Part shown: positions 55,063 to 63,930 of the stretch, piece after piece
How the letters are laid out: every line of letters starts with the position of its first letter
Position numbering within the stretch: position 1 is the stretch's first letter
Assembly: GCA_903835005.1 (NCBI GenBank)
Contig: CAILLK010000160.1
Location: 1-64,000, forward strand
Reading direction: 5' to 3'
Length of the DNA: 64,000 nucleotides
From: an uncultured Bacteroidota bacterium
Lineage (GTDB): Bacteria > Bacteroidota > Bacteroidia > Chitinophagales > Chitinophagaceae
Position numbers and translations under genes: made by a program
Notes under the pieces: model-generated
The model's database searches: none
Told to the model about the DNA's origin: nothing
What the model saw: the letters and a program-made list of their open reading frames with translations, nothing else

Positions 55063-56892
55063 ATGAGTAACGAAGCAGTAATTTCTGGAGGTTTGCATGT
55101 TGAACATGGTGCGGGGGCGGCTGCAGGGCATCATGGGCATGATCACGAACATCACGAGCAGCACTTTGTCTGGAAGTATATTTTCAGCCAGGACCATAAA
55201 ATTATCGGCAGGCAATTTCTGGTTACGGGTATCATATGGGCTATTATCGGCGCTTTGATGTCTGTATTCTTCCGCCTGCAACTGGGTTTCCCGGATTCTA
55301 CTTTCCCGATAATGGAGAAATTTCTGGGGCATTGGGCCGCTGGTGGTAAATTGTCACCTGAGTTTTATTATGCACTCGTAACAATGCATGGTACCATACT
55401 CGTGTTTTTCGTATTGACTGCCGGATTGAGCGGAACGTTTGCCAATCTGCTTATACCTCTGCAGATCGGCGCACGCGATATGGCATCGCCTTTCATGAAT
55501 ATGCTTTCTTATTGGTTCTTCTTCCTTGCCAGTGTGCTTATGTTTACCTCACTTTTTGTGGAAACAGGTCCTGCATCTGGTGGATGGACTACTTATCCTC
55601 CGCTTAGCGCATTGAAAGAGGCATCTTTAGGATCTGGTCTGGGTATGGATCTGTGGCTGTTGAGTATGGCTACTTTCGTTGTATCTTCTTTACTGGGTGG
55701 ACTTAACTATATTACTACTGTGCTTAACATGCGTACCAAGGGTATGACCATGACGCGTTTGCCGCTTACAGTATGGGCGCTTTTCTTTACAGCGGTTCTG
55801 GGTGTACTTTCTTTCCCTGTTCTTTTCTCTGGCCTGGTACTGCTGATATTCGACCGTAATTTCGGTACCAGCTTCTATCTTTCCGAAATATTTATTGGCG
55901 GAAAAGCATTGCCCCACATTGGTGGCTCGGCAATCCTTTATCAGCACTTGTTCTGGTTCCTGGGCCATCCTGAGGTGTATATCATTATGCTTCCCGGCAT
56001 GGGTATGGCTTCCGAGGTGCTCTCTACCCACAGCCGTAAGCCCATCTTTGGTTATTTTGCAATGATCATTTCGCTTGTTGGTATCACTTTACTTGCCTTC
56101 CTGGTATGGGCGCACCATATGTTCGTTACCGGTATGAGTCCGTTCCTGGGTTCTATATTTGTATTGCTTACTCTGCTCATTGCTGTGCCGTCTGCCGTAA
56201 AGGTGTTCAACTGGCTTACCACCATCTGGCGCGGTAATATCCGGTTCAATCCTGCTATGCTGTTTGCCCTCGGTTTTGTATCGCTGTTCATTTCCGGTGG
56301 TCTTACAGGTATATTCCTTGGTAATTCAGCCCTCGATATTCACCTGCACGATACTTATTTCGTGGTTGCCCACTTCCATATTGTAATGGGTGTATCCGCC
56401 TTCTTCGGTATGTTTGCCGGTATCTATCATTGGTTCCCCAAAATGTTCGGCAGGTTTATGAACAATACACTGGGATACATACACTTCTTCATTACATTCG
56501 TCGGCGCTTATCTCATCTTCTGGCCTATGCACTACGAAGGTATCGCCGGTATGCCCCGCCGTTACTACGACTATTCTGCCTGGGAATCTTTCAAGCACTT
56601 CCAGGGCCTCAACGCCTTTATCAGCATCATCGCAATGGTAGTATTCTTTACCCAGCTGTTGTTTGTACTCAATTTCTTCATAAGCATCTGGAAGGGCCGC
56701 AAGATGACTACATTGAATCCATGGGGTTCTACTACTCTTGAGTGGACCACGCCAATTAAACCTGGTCATGGCAACTGGGTGGGCGAAATACCAGAAGTTC
56801 ACCGCTGGCCGTACGATTACAAAGACGATGGCCATGGTGGTGACTTCATACCCCAGACATTGCCGCTCCGCCCCGGCGAAGAATCACATTAG
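55063..56892 (+). CDS. coxA: Cytochrome c oxidase subunit I
   Basis: CoxA reduces O2 and pumps protons. Heme and CuB ligands appear as MHGTILVFF, WFLGHPEVYI (His-Pro-Glu-Val-Tyr cross-link motif), WAHHMF and HDTYFVVAHFHIVMG. The GHPEVY glutamate suggests an A1-type oxidase. The N-terminal ~30 residues are His-rich (HHGHDHEHHEQH), a possible metal-binding tail. It follows coxB by 34 bases and is followed by a terminator. Subunit III (coxC) and IV are not in the window. Confidence 0.95.
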   Translation: MSNEAVISGGLHVEHGAGAAAGHHGHDHEHHEQHFVWKYIFSQDHKIIGRQFLVTGIIWAIIGALMSVFFRLQLGFPDSTFPIMEKFLGHWAAGGKLSPEFYYALVTMHGTILVFFVLTAGLSGTFANLLIPLQIGARDMASPFMNMLSYWFFFLASVLMFTSLFVETGPASGGWTTYPPLSALKEASLGSGLGMDLWLLSMATFVVSSLLGGLNYITTVLNMRTKGMTMTRLPLTVWALFFTAVLGVLSFPVLFSGLVLLIFDRNFGTSFYLSEIFIGGKALPHIGGSAILYQHLFWFLGHPEVYIIMLPGMGMASEVLSTHSRKPIFGYFAMIISLVGITLLAFLVWAHHMFVTGMSPFLGSIFVLLTLLIAVPSAVKVFNWLTTIWRGNIRFNPAMLFALGFVSLFISGGLTGIFLGNSALDIHLHDTYFVVAHFHIVMGVSAFFGMFAGIYHWFPKMFGRFMNNTLGYIHFFITFVGAYLIFWPMHYEGIAGMPRRYYDYSAWESFKHFQGLNAFISIIAMVVFFTQLLFVLNFFISIWKGRKMTTLNPWGSTTLEWTTPIKPGHGNWVGEIPEVHRWPYDYKDDGHGGDFIPQTLPLRPGEESH

Positions 56893-56916
56893 CAACTACA
56901 CTCTATTAAAATACTG

Positions 56917-56942
56917 AACCGCTCATTTTGGGCGGTTTTTTT
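56917..56942 (+). terminator. Rho-independent terminator after coxA
   Basis: AACCGC and GCGGTT form the stem of a hairpin with a loop of about 9 bases, extended by wobble pairs, followed by seven T. It ends the act-cox operon 24 bases after the coxA stop. Confidence 0.8.
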
Positions 56943-57164
56943 ATTTGATTTTTTTAATAAATTACTGGTATTGCTTTTTTAGATCCTGCTTTTTATCTAA
57001 AAGCTGAAATTTATCCGGTATTTTTATACTTTTATTATAAAGTAAGGTATTGTTAAACAATCGAATAGGGTTTGAAAGGGTTATTTCAGCGCTGTTTTGG
57101 TTTTTAATCCATTTACTTAACTATATCTGAGTGGTTTTGTTTTTATGATCTCAAATACACTTTT

Positions 57165-58187
57165 ATGAAAAACAAACAGATAATTCTCATCGCCGTTATG
57201 TTATGCTCAGCCATCAGCTGCATGGCCCAATTCAGTAAAGAGGTAACCCAGGCTTATCTTTTATACAACAAAGCAAGGCTCCTCGAGGCTTCCGGCCATC
57301 TGGACAGCGCAGCTATATTAATGAAGAGGTCTATTCTCCTCAATAATAAAAATGGAGCTACCCGTGATTATGCCGAGGAGATTTACATAAAAGCCGGTCG
57401 CTACACCGACTTTGTAAATGATGTCAAAGATTACTATGCAAAAAACACCTTGCCTGAAAATGCAGACGAAATATTCTCTGGTTATGATTCTGAAACAATT
57501 GCAAAGGCAAAAAAAAGTAAGGAAATCAGGGAATTTCTGGCCTCCTACGATGGCCTTTTAAAAAAGAACCGGGCATCAGTAAAAGTGAATAACGAACTAA
57601 AAGAAATATTGGAGCGTTGCAACACAGTGGATCAGTTTGTAAGGTTTTATCCTGTCCCGAAATCTGGTAGGCAATGTGACACACAATTTGCGGATCAATT
57701 AATATTCTATGCTGATAGTACCAATATGGAAAATGTTGCTAAGTATATCAGGAAAAAGGGGTTTCCAACATCTGTAGAATTGGACGGGGTAACCATGTCG
57801 TCCAATTTTGTTATATCATTTTTACACTTTTTGCAAAACACAAAAGAATATTCAAAATATCCTTCCTGGAAATATCTCGACAGTACCATATTAAATGCAG
57901 TCTACCTCGGTAATTTTCCTGTCAGGTACTATCTGCTCACTCTTGAAAAAAGATATTTTGGTACCAGCTACAAAAATAATCAATACGAATCCAGGCAGCT
58001 ATATGGGATAGTATGTCCCTATAGTTTTGACTCAGTTACCAAAAAGAAAATAAAAATATATGATCCCGAAATTGATGATATGGAACATGTCGATGAGCGA
58101 AGAGCTAAATGGCTGCAGCCTTCACTTTATGAAGAATCGCTGATAGATCCTGAAATACGTTTACCGGTAAATTACCATCATAAATGA
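57165..58187 (+). CDS. Secreted protein resembling DUF6624 (340 aa)
   Basis: A signal peptide (residues 1-21, ending MAQ) leads a TPR-like helical part (about 25-70). The C-terminal ~150 residues resemble DUF6624: NVAKYIRKKGFPTSVE, NAVYLGNFPVRYYLLTLEKR, QLYGIVC and HVDERRAKWLQP, in the order of that domain. The function is unknown. It is monocistronic after the coxA terminator. The assignment of the domain is by pattern only. Confidence 0.6.
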   Translation: MKNKQIILIAVMLCSAISCMAQFSKEVTQAYLLYNKARLLEASGHLDSAAILMKRSILLNNKNGATRDYAEEIYIKAGRYTDFVNDVKDYYAKNTLPENADEIFSGYDSETIAKAKKSKEIREFLASYDGLLKKNRASVKVNNELKEILERCNTVDQFVRFYPVPKSGRQCDTQFADQLIFYADSTNMENVAKYIRKKGFPTSVELDGVTMSSNFVISFLHFLQNTKEYSKYPSWKYLDSTILNAVYLGNFPVRYYLLTLEKRYFGTSYKNNQYESRQLYGIVCPYSFDSVTKKKIKIYDPEIDDMEHVDERRAKWLQPSLYEESLIDPEIRLPVNYHHK

Positions 58188-58296
58188 TTAGTAAATATCC
58201 TATTTCTAATAAATACACACGGTTGTTATATGGCTTTCGTAGTGATCTTTTTGGTGGAATTATGTCCTAGGCTCCCCATTAGTAACCGCAATTTCA

Positions 58297-58611
58297 TCAG
58301 GCTTTTATCTCTATCCCTGTCTTTAATATTTCGTCTATAAAAGGGTTTTTATCAGGAGAAAAATCTTTGGTGTTGAAAGTTTGTGGCTGCACCATATAAT
58401 ATTTGCGCATGGCTTTCAGAAACAACTTAACATCTTCTGAAGGTACATTGCAAAACTCATCGGCGACCAATGCCATATCTATATCGCTGTATTTTGTTTG
58501 TTGATTACGGGCATAGCTTCCAAATAATATCGCCTTGCGCAATGTTATTCCGCCTGAATTTACTATAGAAACAAAATCTTTCATTTGTTTCATAATTGCT
58601 GCTGAAGCCAT
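58297..58611 (-). CDS. MNT-type minimal nucleotidyltransferase (antitoxin-like partner)
   Basis: The nucleotidyltransferase fold motif GSYARNQQTKYSDIDM (Gly-Ser, then Asp-x-Asp) is complete. At 104 residues it is a minimal NTase. It pairs with the HEPN gene just upstream, overlapping its end by 22 bases, the standard order of HEPN/MNT toxin-antitoxin systems. In characterised systems the MNT enzyme attaches AMP residues to the HEPN toxin and silences it. Confidence 0.82.
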   Translation of the reverse strand: MASAAIMKQMKDFVSIVNSGGITLRKAILFGSYARNQQTKYSDIDMALVADEFCNVPSEDVKLFLKAMRKYYMVQPQTFNTKDFSPDKNPFIDEILKTGIEIKA

Positions 58612-58982
58612 AAACTGAGTTTTTTCACTTGGTCTAAAATATCGCCTGTATTTTTCTTTTTGTATTTTTTATATAAGCTATCCAGATAGTCGGGGTAACG
58701 GCCCTCCAATTGAAAAGTATTCATGATGTTCATAAAATCTTTTTGCTCATCAGTATACTTTATTTTAGCTTCATCGAGTAGTCTGATAAGGTTGTGAATT
58801 TTGGGTGGAGTATTACCGGAATTATTTTTCACCCACAGTGCTTTACAAAATTTTTCAAGGTGCAGGTGAGAGAAAAATAATGCCTGCATATAATCCTTTG
58901 TGGTATACATATTTTGTATGGCCTTCCAATCTCTTTTGGCAGTATTGATCCAGTATTTTATATGTTCTTCCTTTGTAAGCAC
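58590..58982 (-). CDS. HEPN-domain protein (toxin-like partner of MNT)
   Basis: The 130-residue helical protein has FFSHLHLEKFCKALW and TPPKIHNLIRLLDEA, blocks of the HEPN domain (PF05168). I cannot find the classic R-x4-6-H RNase motif, so it may not be a nuclease. It is the first gene of the two-gene unit with the MNT partner. There is no mobile element around it. Confidence 0.8.
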   Translation of the reverse strand: MLTKEEHIKYWINTAKRDWKAIQNMYTTKDYMQALFFSHLHLEKFCKALWVKNNSGNTPPKIHNLIRLLDEAKIKYTDEQKDFMNIMNTFQLEGRYPDYLDSLYKKYKKKNTGDILDQVKKLSLWLQQQL

Positions 58983-59217
58983 TCACATTTGTTTGAATGC
59001 AAAGTTATTAATTTATCAGTCATAAAAACATCTGGTTGTTCTGCAGGCCCTGTCACTACCGGAAAGGTACAGGCAGGTAACAATCTGGCAGAGACTATCA
59101 TTGCCCCACTGTATTTGCATTCTTAATTATAAAGATTGATATGGCTTTGGCCCCAAACCAGCTCGTTTGATCATTGTCTCTGATGGCGTTATTTCTGAAA
59201 AGATTACTTTAGTATCC

Positions 59218-59874
59218 ATGTTCCGATACTACGACATTCACACACACCATGCTCCATCCGGTAAAACCGACCAGATGGAGATACAGAATTTCTATTGCCA
59301 TTTTGAGCGGGTAAAGGATGGATTGCCATGCAGTACCGGACTGCATCCCTGGCACCTGGACCACTATAACTGGGATTGGGAAATGCTGCGCAAATATGTG
59401 CTGCAACCCAATGTACTGGCTATAGGTGAATGCGGCCTCGACAAGGTATGCGCCACCGACTGGGATTTGCAGGTAAGGGTATTTACAGACCAGATAAATC
59501 TGGCTAATGAATGTGGTAAGCCGCTGATAATACATTGCGTTAAGGCGTTCGACCAGGTGCTGCACCTGCTCCATCTTCATGAGCCTGGAGTTCCGGTTAT
59601 CTTTCATGGCTTTAACAAGAACCGCGATGTGGCTGATAAGTTAATCGGCAGTGGATACTATCTTTCTTTCGGCGCGGCAATGCTGAACAATCATTCCCCT
59701 GCTGCTGAAGTTCTTGCTACTATTCCCGCCGATCAGTTTTTCCTGGAGACAGATGATGCTCTGGTTTCAATAGAACAAAATTACGACCGGGCCGCGCAGA
59801 TAAGGAAAACAAGCCTGGAAACTGTTGTTTTGCAGGTGCAGGAAAACTTTAATCGCCTATTTTCGCACCCATGA
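59218..59874 (+). CDS. TatD-family metal-dependent hydrolase
   Basis: The metal site of the TatD/YcfH family is visible: His-x-His in YYDIHTHHAP, Glu in AIGECGLDK, His in PLIIHCVKAFDQ, His in VIFHGFNKN and Asp in FLETDDA. Members act as DNases or hydrolases of other substrates in the cytoplasm. The frame extends upstream to a TTG at 59167, but MFRYYDIHTHH at 59218 is the normal start, and TACTTTAG (near the -7 box) precedes it. It overlaps tcdA by 4 bases (ATGA), so the two are coupled. Confidence 0.9.
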   Translation: MFRYYDIHTHHAPSGKTDQMEIQNFYCHFERVKDGLPCSTGLHPWHLDHYNWDWEMLRKYVLQPNVLAIGECGLDKVCATDWDLQVRVFTDQINLANECGKPLIIHCVKAFDQVLHLLHLHEPGVPVIFHGFNKNRDVADKLIGSGYYLSFGAAMLNNHSPAAEVLATIPADQFFLETDDALVSIEQNYDRAAQIRKTSLETVVLQVQENFNRLFSHP

Positions 59875-60593
59875 CCGATACTGCATGGCTTTCACGAACC
59901 GAACTGCTGATAGGAAAGGAGAAACTGGATAAACTCAATAATGCCCATGTGCTCATAGTGGGCATGGGTGGCGTAGGTTCGTTTGCTGCCGAGTTTATAT
60001 GCAGGTCCGGCATAGGAGAGATGACCATTATAGATGGCGATGTGGTAGACCCCAGCAACCGCAACCGGCAGTTGCCCGCCCTCGCCACCACCCACGGCCA
60101 GAGCAAGGTAACGCTGATGGGCGAGCGCCTGATGCAGATAAACCCCGAGCTTAAGCTGCATATGATCAACGAATTTGTGCAGCCCGGCCGTGTGGAAGAA
60201 ATGCTGCAATGCAAGCCCGATTATGTGGTAGACGCCATAGACAGCATTACGCCCAAACTCACCTTTATAAAGGAGGCCTTCTCCAGCGGGCTGCCCATTG
60301 TAAGCTCCATGGGGGCCGGCGGAAAGGTAGACCCTACACAATTGCAGGTGGCCGATATATCCAAAACCTACAACTGCCCCTTTGCCCAGCAGGTGCGCAA
60401 GATGCTCAAGGCAGCCGGTATTTTTAAAGGCTTCAAAGCAGTATTCTCGCCGGAAAAAAACAAACCGGAATCACTGATGATGACCGATGGCACCAACTTT
60501 AAGAAATCGGCCTACGGCACCATGTCTTATATGCCTGCAACATTCGGGGCAGTGGTATCCTCAGTAGTTATCAGGGACCTGATGGAGCGGTAA
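59871..60593 (+). CDS. tcdA: tRNA threonylcarbamoyladenosine dehydratase (TcdA)
   Basis: TcdA is a ThiF/E1-like enzyme that uses ATP to cyclise t6A37 in tRNA. It has GMGGVGSFAAEFICRSGIG (ATP-binding), DGDVVDPSNRNRQLPA, VDAIDSITPK and MGAGGKVDPTQLQVADIS, a strong TcdA signature. At 240 residues the length is usual. The start overlaps the stop of the tatD gene (ATGA). Confidence 0.94.
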   Translation: MTDTAWLSRTELLIGKEKLDKLNNAHVLIVGMGGVGSFAAEFICRSGIGEMTIIDGDVVDPSNRNRQLPALATTHGQSKVTLMGERLMQINPELKLHMINEFVQPGRVEEMLQCKPDYVVDAIDSITPKLTFIKEAFSSGLPIVSSMGAGGKVDPTQLQVADISKTYNCPFAQQVRKMLKAAGIFKGFKAVFSPEKNKPESLMMTDGTNFKKSAYGTMSYMPATFGAVVSSVVIRDLMER

Positions 60594-60629
60594 GTGCCGG
60601 GCAATGAGGCTGATAAGCAAAAGTAAATT

Positions 60630-61304
60630 CTACGGGCAAGGCTCAGGGGCAGGAAAGCCTGCATCTCTTACGCAGCGAACCGAATATCCGAAACCTTCAC
60701 TGATTTCATAACTAACGATGTCGTCTGAGGTAATGGAGACAAATAAACCGGCATTATTATCTTTGCGTGCATCATTTGTCCACCAGAACCCTTGCCTGCC
60801 CACATAGCTGAAGTATCCCAGTATGTTCCGGCAGCCACCTGCAAAAGCGCCCCATCCGCTTTGGTTGGTGCCGTTGGTGGTATTGTTCCAGCTATGGGTG
60901 GCTTTCAGTTGTTTCCCTGCCTTTGATTCGCCCAGGTAGCCTATCAGCTTATCAAAATCGGCCTTGGACGGTAGCCGCCAGCATCGGGGCGCAACGTTCT
61001 GCCTTATGGCATACCAGTTATATAGTTTGCCATACATGCTGCCGTAGCACCCTTCGTTATCGTAATTGCACCAGCACCCTATCTTATGTTCATTGTAGTA
61101 ATTCCATTCTTTTATAGTTTTTGCTTCCGGTATAGGCCTGCCATCCCAATACCGGTCCACATTCAGGTTTTGAGCCATCCATATCTGGCTCCCTATTCTT
61201 ATAGTAGCTTCTTCCCGCCCTGATTGTGAACTGGCATCAGGCCGAACCAGAAAAAGCAAACAAAAAGTAAATAAAATCAGCAGGGGGTTTCTATCTATTT
61301 TCAT
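60630..61304 (-). CDS. FISUMP-domain secreted protein (224 aa)
   Basis: The sequence contains QIWMAQNLNVDRYWDG, YGKLYNWYAI and CWRLPSKADFDKLIGYLG, and it ends in FGYSVRCVRDA, the 'Fibrobacter succinogenes major paralogous' domain. A signal peptide (about 26 residues after the ATG at 61304) shows export. An upstream ATG at 61331 would add nine residues and spoil the signal. The function of the domain is unknown; it is common in surface proteins of Bacteroidota and Fibrobacterota. Confidence 0.85.
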   Translation of the reverse strand: MKIDRNPLLILFTFCLLFLVRPDASSQSGREEATIRIGSQIWMAQNLNVDRYWDGRPIPEAKTIKEWNYYNEHKIGCWCNYDNEGCYGSMYGKLYNWYAIRQNVAPRCWRLPSKADFDKLIGYLGESKAGKQLKATHSWNNTTNGTNQSGWGAFAGGCRNILGYFSYVGRQGFWWTNDARKDNNAGLFVSITSDDIVSYEISEGFGYSVRCVRDAGFPAPEPCP

Positions 61305-61422
61305 AAAATATATTTTAATATCATAATACATATTGAAAAGGTACTACAATCAATGTATTGTGAAGATAATAAAAATCAATTGTAATGCATAAAAGAACAG
61401 CCCTGTTCAAGATTTGAATGTT

Positions 61423-61463
61423 CTTAGCGCCATCTTAGCGTTTACTTTGCAGTCTTTGCGGTT
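61423..61463. repeat. Dispersed CTTAGCG/CTTTGCGGTT-type intergenic repeat, copy 2
   Basis: Read on the minus strand it has AACCGCAAAGACT and CGCTAAGATGGCGCTAAG, similar to 40192-40216. It lies upstream of the FISUMP gene and just past the glycosyltransferase stop. Confidence 0.45.
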
Positions 61464-61481
61464 AACCAGTAATGCAAATAA

Positions 61482-62615
61482 TCACTTCCCGAGTACCGCC
61501 TTCATCATCACTTCAGTAAAGGTTTCCCAGGTATATTTCTTCTTTTCTATGGCTATATTTTCTTTAAGGCCGGGCAGTGAGCCGGGCTCATAAAACCGCA
61601 GTATGGCGCCGGCAATAGATGCAGGCTCCGGCTCGGCAATAAAGCCCACCTTACCATCGGGCACCACCTCGGCCAGGCCGCCCACATTGGTTACCACCAT
61701 AGGCTTCTCAAAGTGGAAAGCGATCTGGGTGATGCCGCTCTGCGTGGCGTGCTTGTAGGGTTGCACCACCAGGTCGGCGGCACTGAAGAAGTAACGCACC
61801 TCGCTGTTGGGTATAAAGTCGGTACTGAGGTGCACTACATCCTGAAGCTGATGCCTGGCAATTATGGCGTTGTTGTTGGCTTCCACGTCTTTGTTATAGT
61901 ACTCCCCGGCCACTATCAGCTCTATACCCGCCGAGCGTATCCGTGCATCTGCCATGGCCTCCAGCAGCAGGTCAAGGCCCTTGTATTCGCGAATAAAACC
62001 AAAGAAAAGCAGGTATTTTTTAGCCGGGTCAAGTCCGAGTTTGGTGCAGGCTTCGGGTTTGCTAACCGCCTCCAGGTAGCTGTCGTAAACAGGGTGGGGG
62101 GTAAAGAGGGAAGGCTTGCCGGTAAATGTTTTCACATCCTTCAGCACATCCAGGCTCATGGTTACAAAGGCATCTACCGGCTTTATAAAATAGTTGGTAA
62201 ATGGCTTGTCGCCCGGCCTTTTCTCGTGCGGAATAATGTTGTCTACAATGCACACCACCTTTGTTTTTCCGTTCTTTTTTGCCTTGCGCAGTATGGTGCC
62301 AAATGCAGGCCCCATAAATGGCAGCCAGAATTTCACGATGATGAGGTCATACTTTTCCCGGTTCATCTGGGCACCTACCTGCAGCCAGTTGAGCGGGTTT
62401 ACAGAGTTTACCGTGGTGCGGATACTTAATCCCGCAGGCGCCGGTTCTTCGGTAAACTGTGTTTTGCCCGGAAAAAGGAACGACGGATATTGCAGGGAGA
62501 ACGACCAGATGGTAACTGTATGGCCCTGCTGCTGCAACTGGTAAGCCAGCCGCTCATTGAAGGCCGCCAGCCCCCCGCGCAACGGATGCGCCGTGCCCAG
62601 TATTGCAATTTTCAT
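61482..62615 (-). CDS. GT4-family glycosyltransferase (377 aa)
   Basis: This is a GT-B-fold glycosyltransferase with a glycine-rich N-terminal loop (AHPLRGGLAAFNERLA), YLLFFGFIREYKGLDLLLEA, VQPYKHATQSGITQIAFHF and VPDGKVGFIAEPEPASIAGA, matching the GT4 C-terminal domain. It would transfer a sugar to a lipid or polysaccharide acceptor at the inner face of the cytoplasmic membrane. The start overlaps the end of the nucleotidyltransferase gene by 4 bases (ATGA), so they form an operon. The product is unknown. Confidence 0.88.
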   Translation of the reverse strand: MKIAILGTAHPLRGGLAAFNERLAYQLQQQGHTVTIWSFSLQYPSFLFPGKTQFTEEPAPAGLSIRTTVNSVNPLNWLQVGAQMNREKYDLIIVKFWLPFMGPAFGTILRKAKKNGKTKVVCIVDNIIPHEKRPGDKPFTNYFIKPVDAFVTMSLDVLKDVKTFTGKPSLFTPHPVYDSYLEAVSKPEACTKLGLDPAKKYLLFFGFIREYKGLDLLLEAMADARIRSAGIELIVAGEYYNKDVEANNNAIIARHQLQDVVHLSTDFIPNSEVRYFFSAADLVVQPYKHATQSGITQIAFHFEKPMVVTNVGGLAEVVPDGKVGFIAEPEPASIAGAILRFYEPGSLPGLKENIAIEKKKYTWETFTEVMMKAVLGK

Positions 62616-63310
62616 CTGAATAAGGTTTTAAAATCAAGCTGCGCTTTGTCGTAATCTGCCGGTATGCCTATATCTATAAAGTAGCTGTCGGAGATGTAGC
62701 CATAAAACTGCCTCTGGCCGCAGAATTTTTCCAGGTAATCTTTCTCGAAAGAGAATTTATCGGGCAACTCCCTTTTCATAAAAGCATCGGTATTGATGAA
62801 GTAAGCGCCGCCGTTTATCAGGCCCTCTTCACAGAACTGTTTCTCTTCAAATGCGGTAATAATGCCCTTTGCATCAGTGTTCACAATGCCATACCTGTCG
62901 AAGCTGTGCATCTTTTTCAGGGCCAGCGTAGCCTCGGCATTGTTCGATTTATGAAAACGTTTCAGCTCCGCAAGATGCACATCAAACATCGTATCGCCAT
63001 TCAGTATCGCCACATCTTCGGTTTCGGCAATACTCATGGCCGCCAGTATGCCGCCGCCGGTGCCCAGCGGCTCCTGTTCTATGGCGCAATCTATCTCAAA
63101 CAGCACATCCTGCTCCTCCACCCAGTCGGTAATGATTTTGTGCTTATAGCCCAGCGAGAGGATGACCCGTGTACATTGCTGCCGCTCCAGGTAATCGAAC
63201 AGATACCCCAGGAAAGGCCGGCCATTTACCGGCGCCATGCATTTGGGGTAAGCCCCTATTACGCCTTGTAACCGTGTGCCTAATCCGCCTGCGAGTATGA
63301 TTGCTTCCAT
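62612..63310 (-). CDS. Sugar-phosphate nucleotidyltransferase (HddC-like)
   Basis: The N terminus EAIILAGGLGTRLQGVIG is the nucleotide-binding loop, followed by PKCMAPVNGRPFLGYL and NGDTMFDVHLAELKRF, with the metal-binding Asp. The 232 residues fit HddC-type guanylyltransferases acting on heptose or mannose 1-phosphate. It likely activates a sugar for the glycosyltransferase in the same operon. I use the ATG at 63310; a TTTG-N20-TATATTTG promoter ends 6 bases before it, and the upstream ATG at 63328 lies inside that promoter. Confidence 0.85.
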   Translation of the reverse strand: MEAIILAGGLGTRLQGVIGAYPKCMAPVNGRPFLGYLFDYLERQQCTRVILSLGYKHKIITDWVEEQDVLFEIDCAIEQEPLGTGGGILAAMSIAETEDVAILNGDTMFDVHLAELKRFHKSNNAEATLALKKMHSFDRYGIVNTDAKGIITAFEEKQFCEEGLINGGAYFINTDAFMKRELPDKFSFEKDYLEKFCGQRQFYGYISDSYFIDIGIPADYDKAQLDFKTLFR

Positions 63311-63316
63311 TTGCTG

Positions 63317-63348
63317 CAAATATAGCACCTGATAGGCCAGACTTCAAA
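63317..63348 (-). promoter_or_regulatory. Complete TTTG-N20-TATATTTG promoter for the nucleotidyltransferase operon
   Basis: On the minus strand TTTG (63345-63348) and TATATTTG (63317-63324) are 20 bases apart, one more than the usual 19. The -7 box ends 6 bases before the ATG at 63310. It is the best promoter in the window. Confidence 0.6.
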
Positions 63349-63412
63349 GGTGCGGGTTATATCCGGAGGATAATAATACTGGCGGGTTGAATTATTCATC
63401 GAAAAGTTTCAA

Positions 63413-63447
63413 GCCTGCCCGAATGTTCCTTTTCGGAACAGGCAGGC
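63413..63447. repeat. Nested hairpin GCCTGCC...TGTTCC-GGAACA...GGCAGGC
   Basis: An outer 7-bp stem (GCCTGCC/GGCAGGC) holds an inner TGTTCC/GGAACA stem with a short bulge. There is no T run on either strand, so I do not call it a terminator. Hairpins with this CCTGCC/GGCAGG theme recur in Bacteroidota intergenic DNA. Confidence 0.55.
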
Positions 63448-63582
63448 GGAGGGGCAAATCGCAATTTTTACTGCTGATAATTAGCATGCAGTAAAAATCA
63501 AGCCAGCAAAGCCATCTATTTTGCCTTTCCAAATTGATGCGGTAGTGGGCAATGAGCATTGCAAGTAAGAAATAACCGGCTG

Positions 63583-63930
63583 TTATCCTTTTCCGAGAAC
63601 CTCATTTGCCGGGAGATCAATGAAGCTCCGGTTTTGCCACTGAGGGGTGGTTATCCCATTGTTTGAAAAATTGGTGATGGGATATGGAGTGGCTGCTGCC
63701 GGCTGGCTTACTTCATTGTTTTTCAATTGATTATCTCTGTTTTTGGCGGGTAGAGTGGTTATCCCATTGTTATCGCATGGATGTCCGGAAATGCCATTGG
63801 CCTCGTTCGGTGAAGTGCTAACGGGGACAGAGGGGAGGGTGTTATTTTCATCAGGAGACCCGATTTGGGTGGCCTGCCGGGTAGGGGTTGGTTCTAGAGT
63901 AACTTTTGACGAATCTTCTAGCGGAGGTGG
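63583..63930 (-). other. Start-less open frame (115 codons) with a repeated 17-base element
   Basis: On the minus strand a frame of 115 codons without any ATG ends at TAA (63583-63585). Its upstream end is a TAA at 63931-63933. It reads as a Pro/Asn/Thr/Ser-rich sequence, with NNGITT occurring twice. The exact 17-base element GTGGTTATCCCATTGTT (plus-strand reading) lies at 63647-63663 and 63755-63771, and a shortened copy (GTGGTTATCC) at 63927-63936. I see no start, no signal peptide and no known domain. It may be decayed coding DNA or a spacer repeat. The rest of 63311-64000 holds no gene that I can support. Confidence 0.35.

Noticed and set aside
58914-59126. 70-residue frame before the TatD gene
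   Set aside because: It overlaps the HEPN gene start and has no coding signs.
61713-62429. 238-residue plus-strand frame
   Set aside because: It is the reverse reading of the GT4 glycosyltransferase gene, which has clear family motifs.
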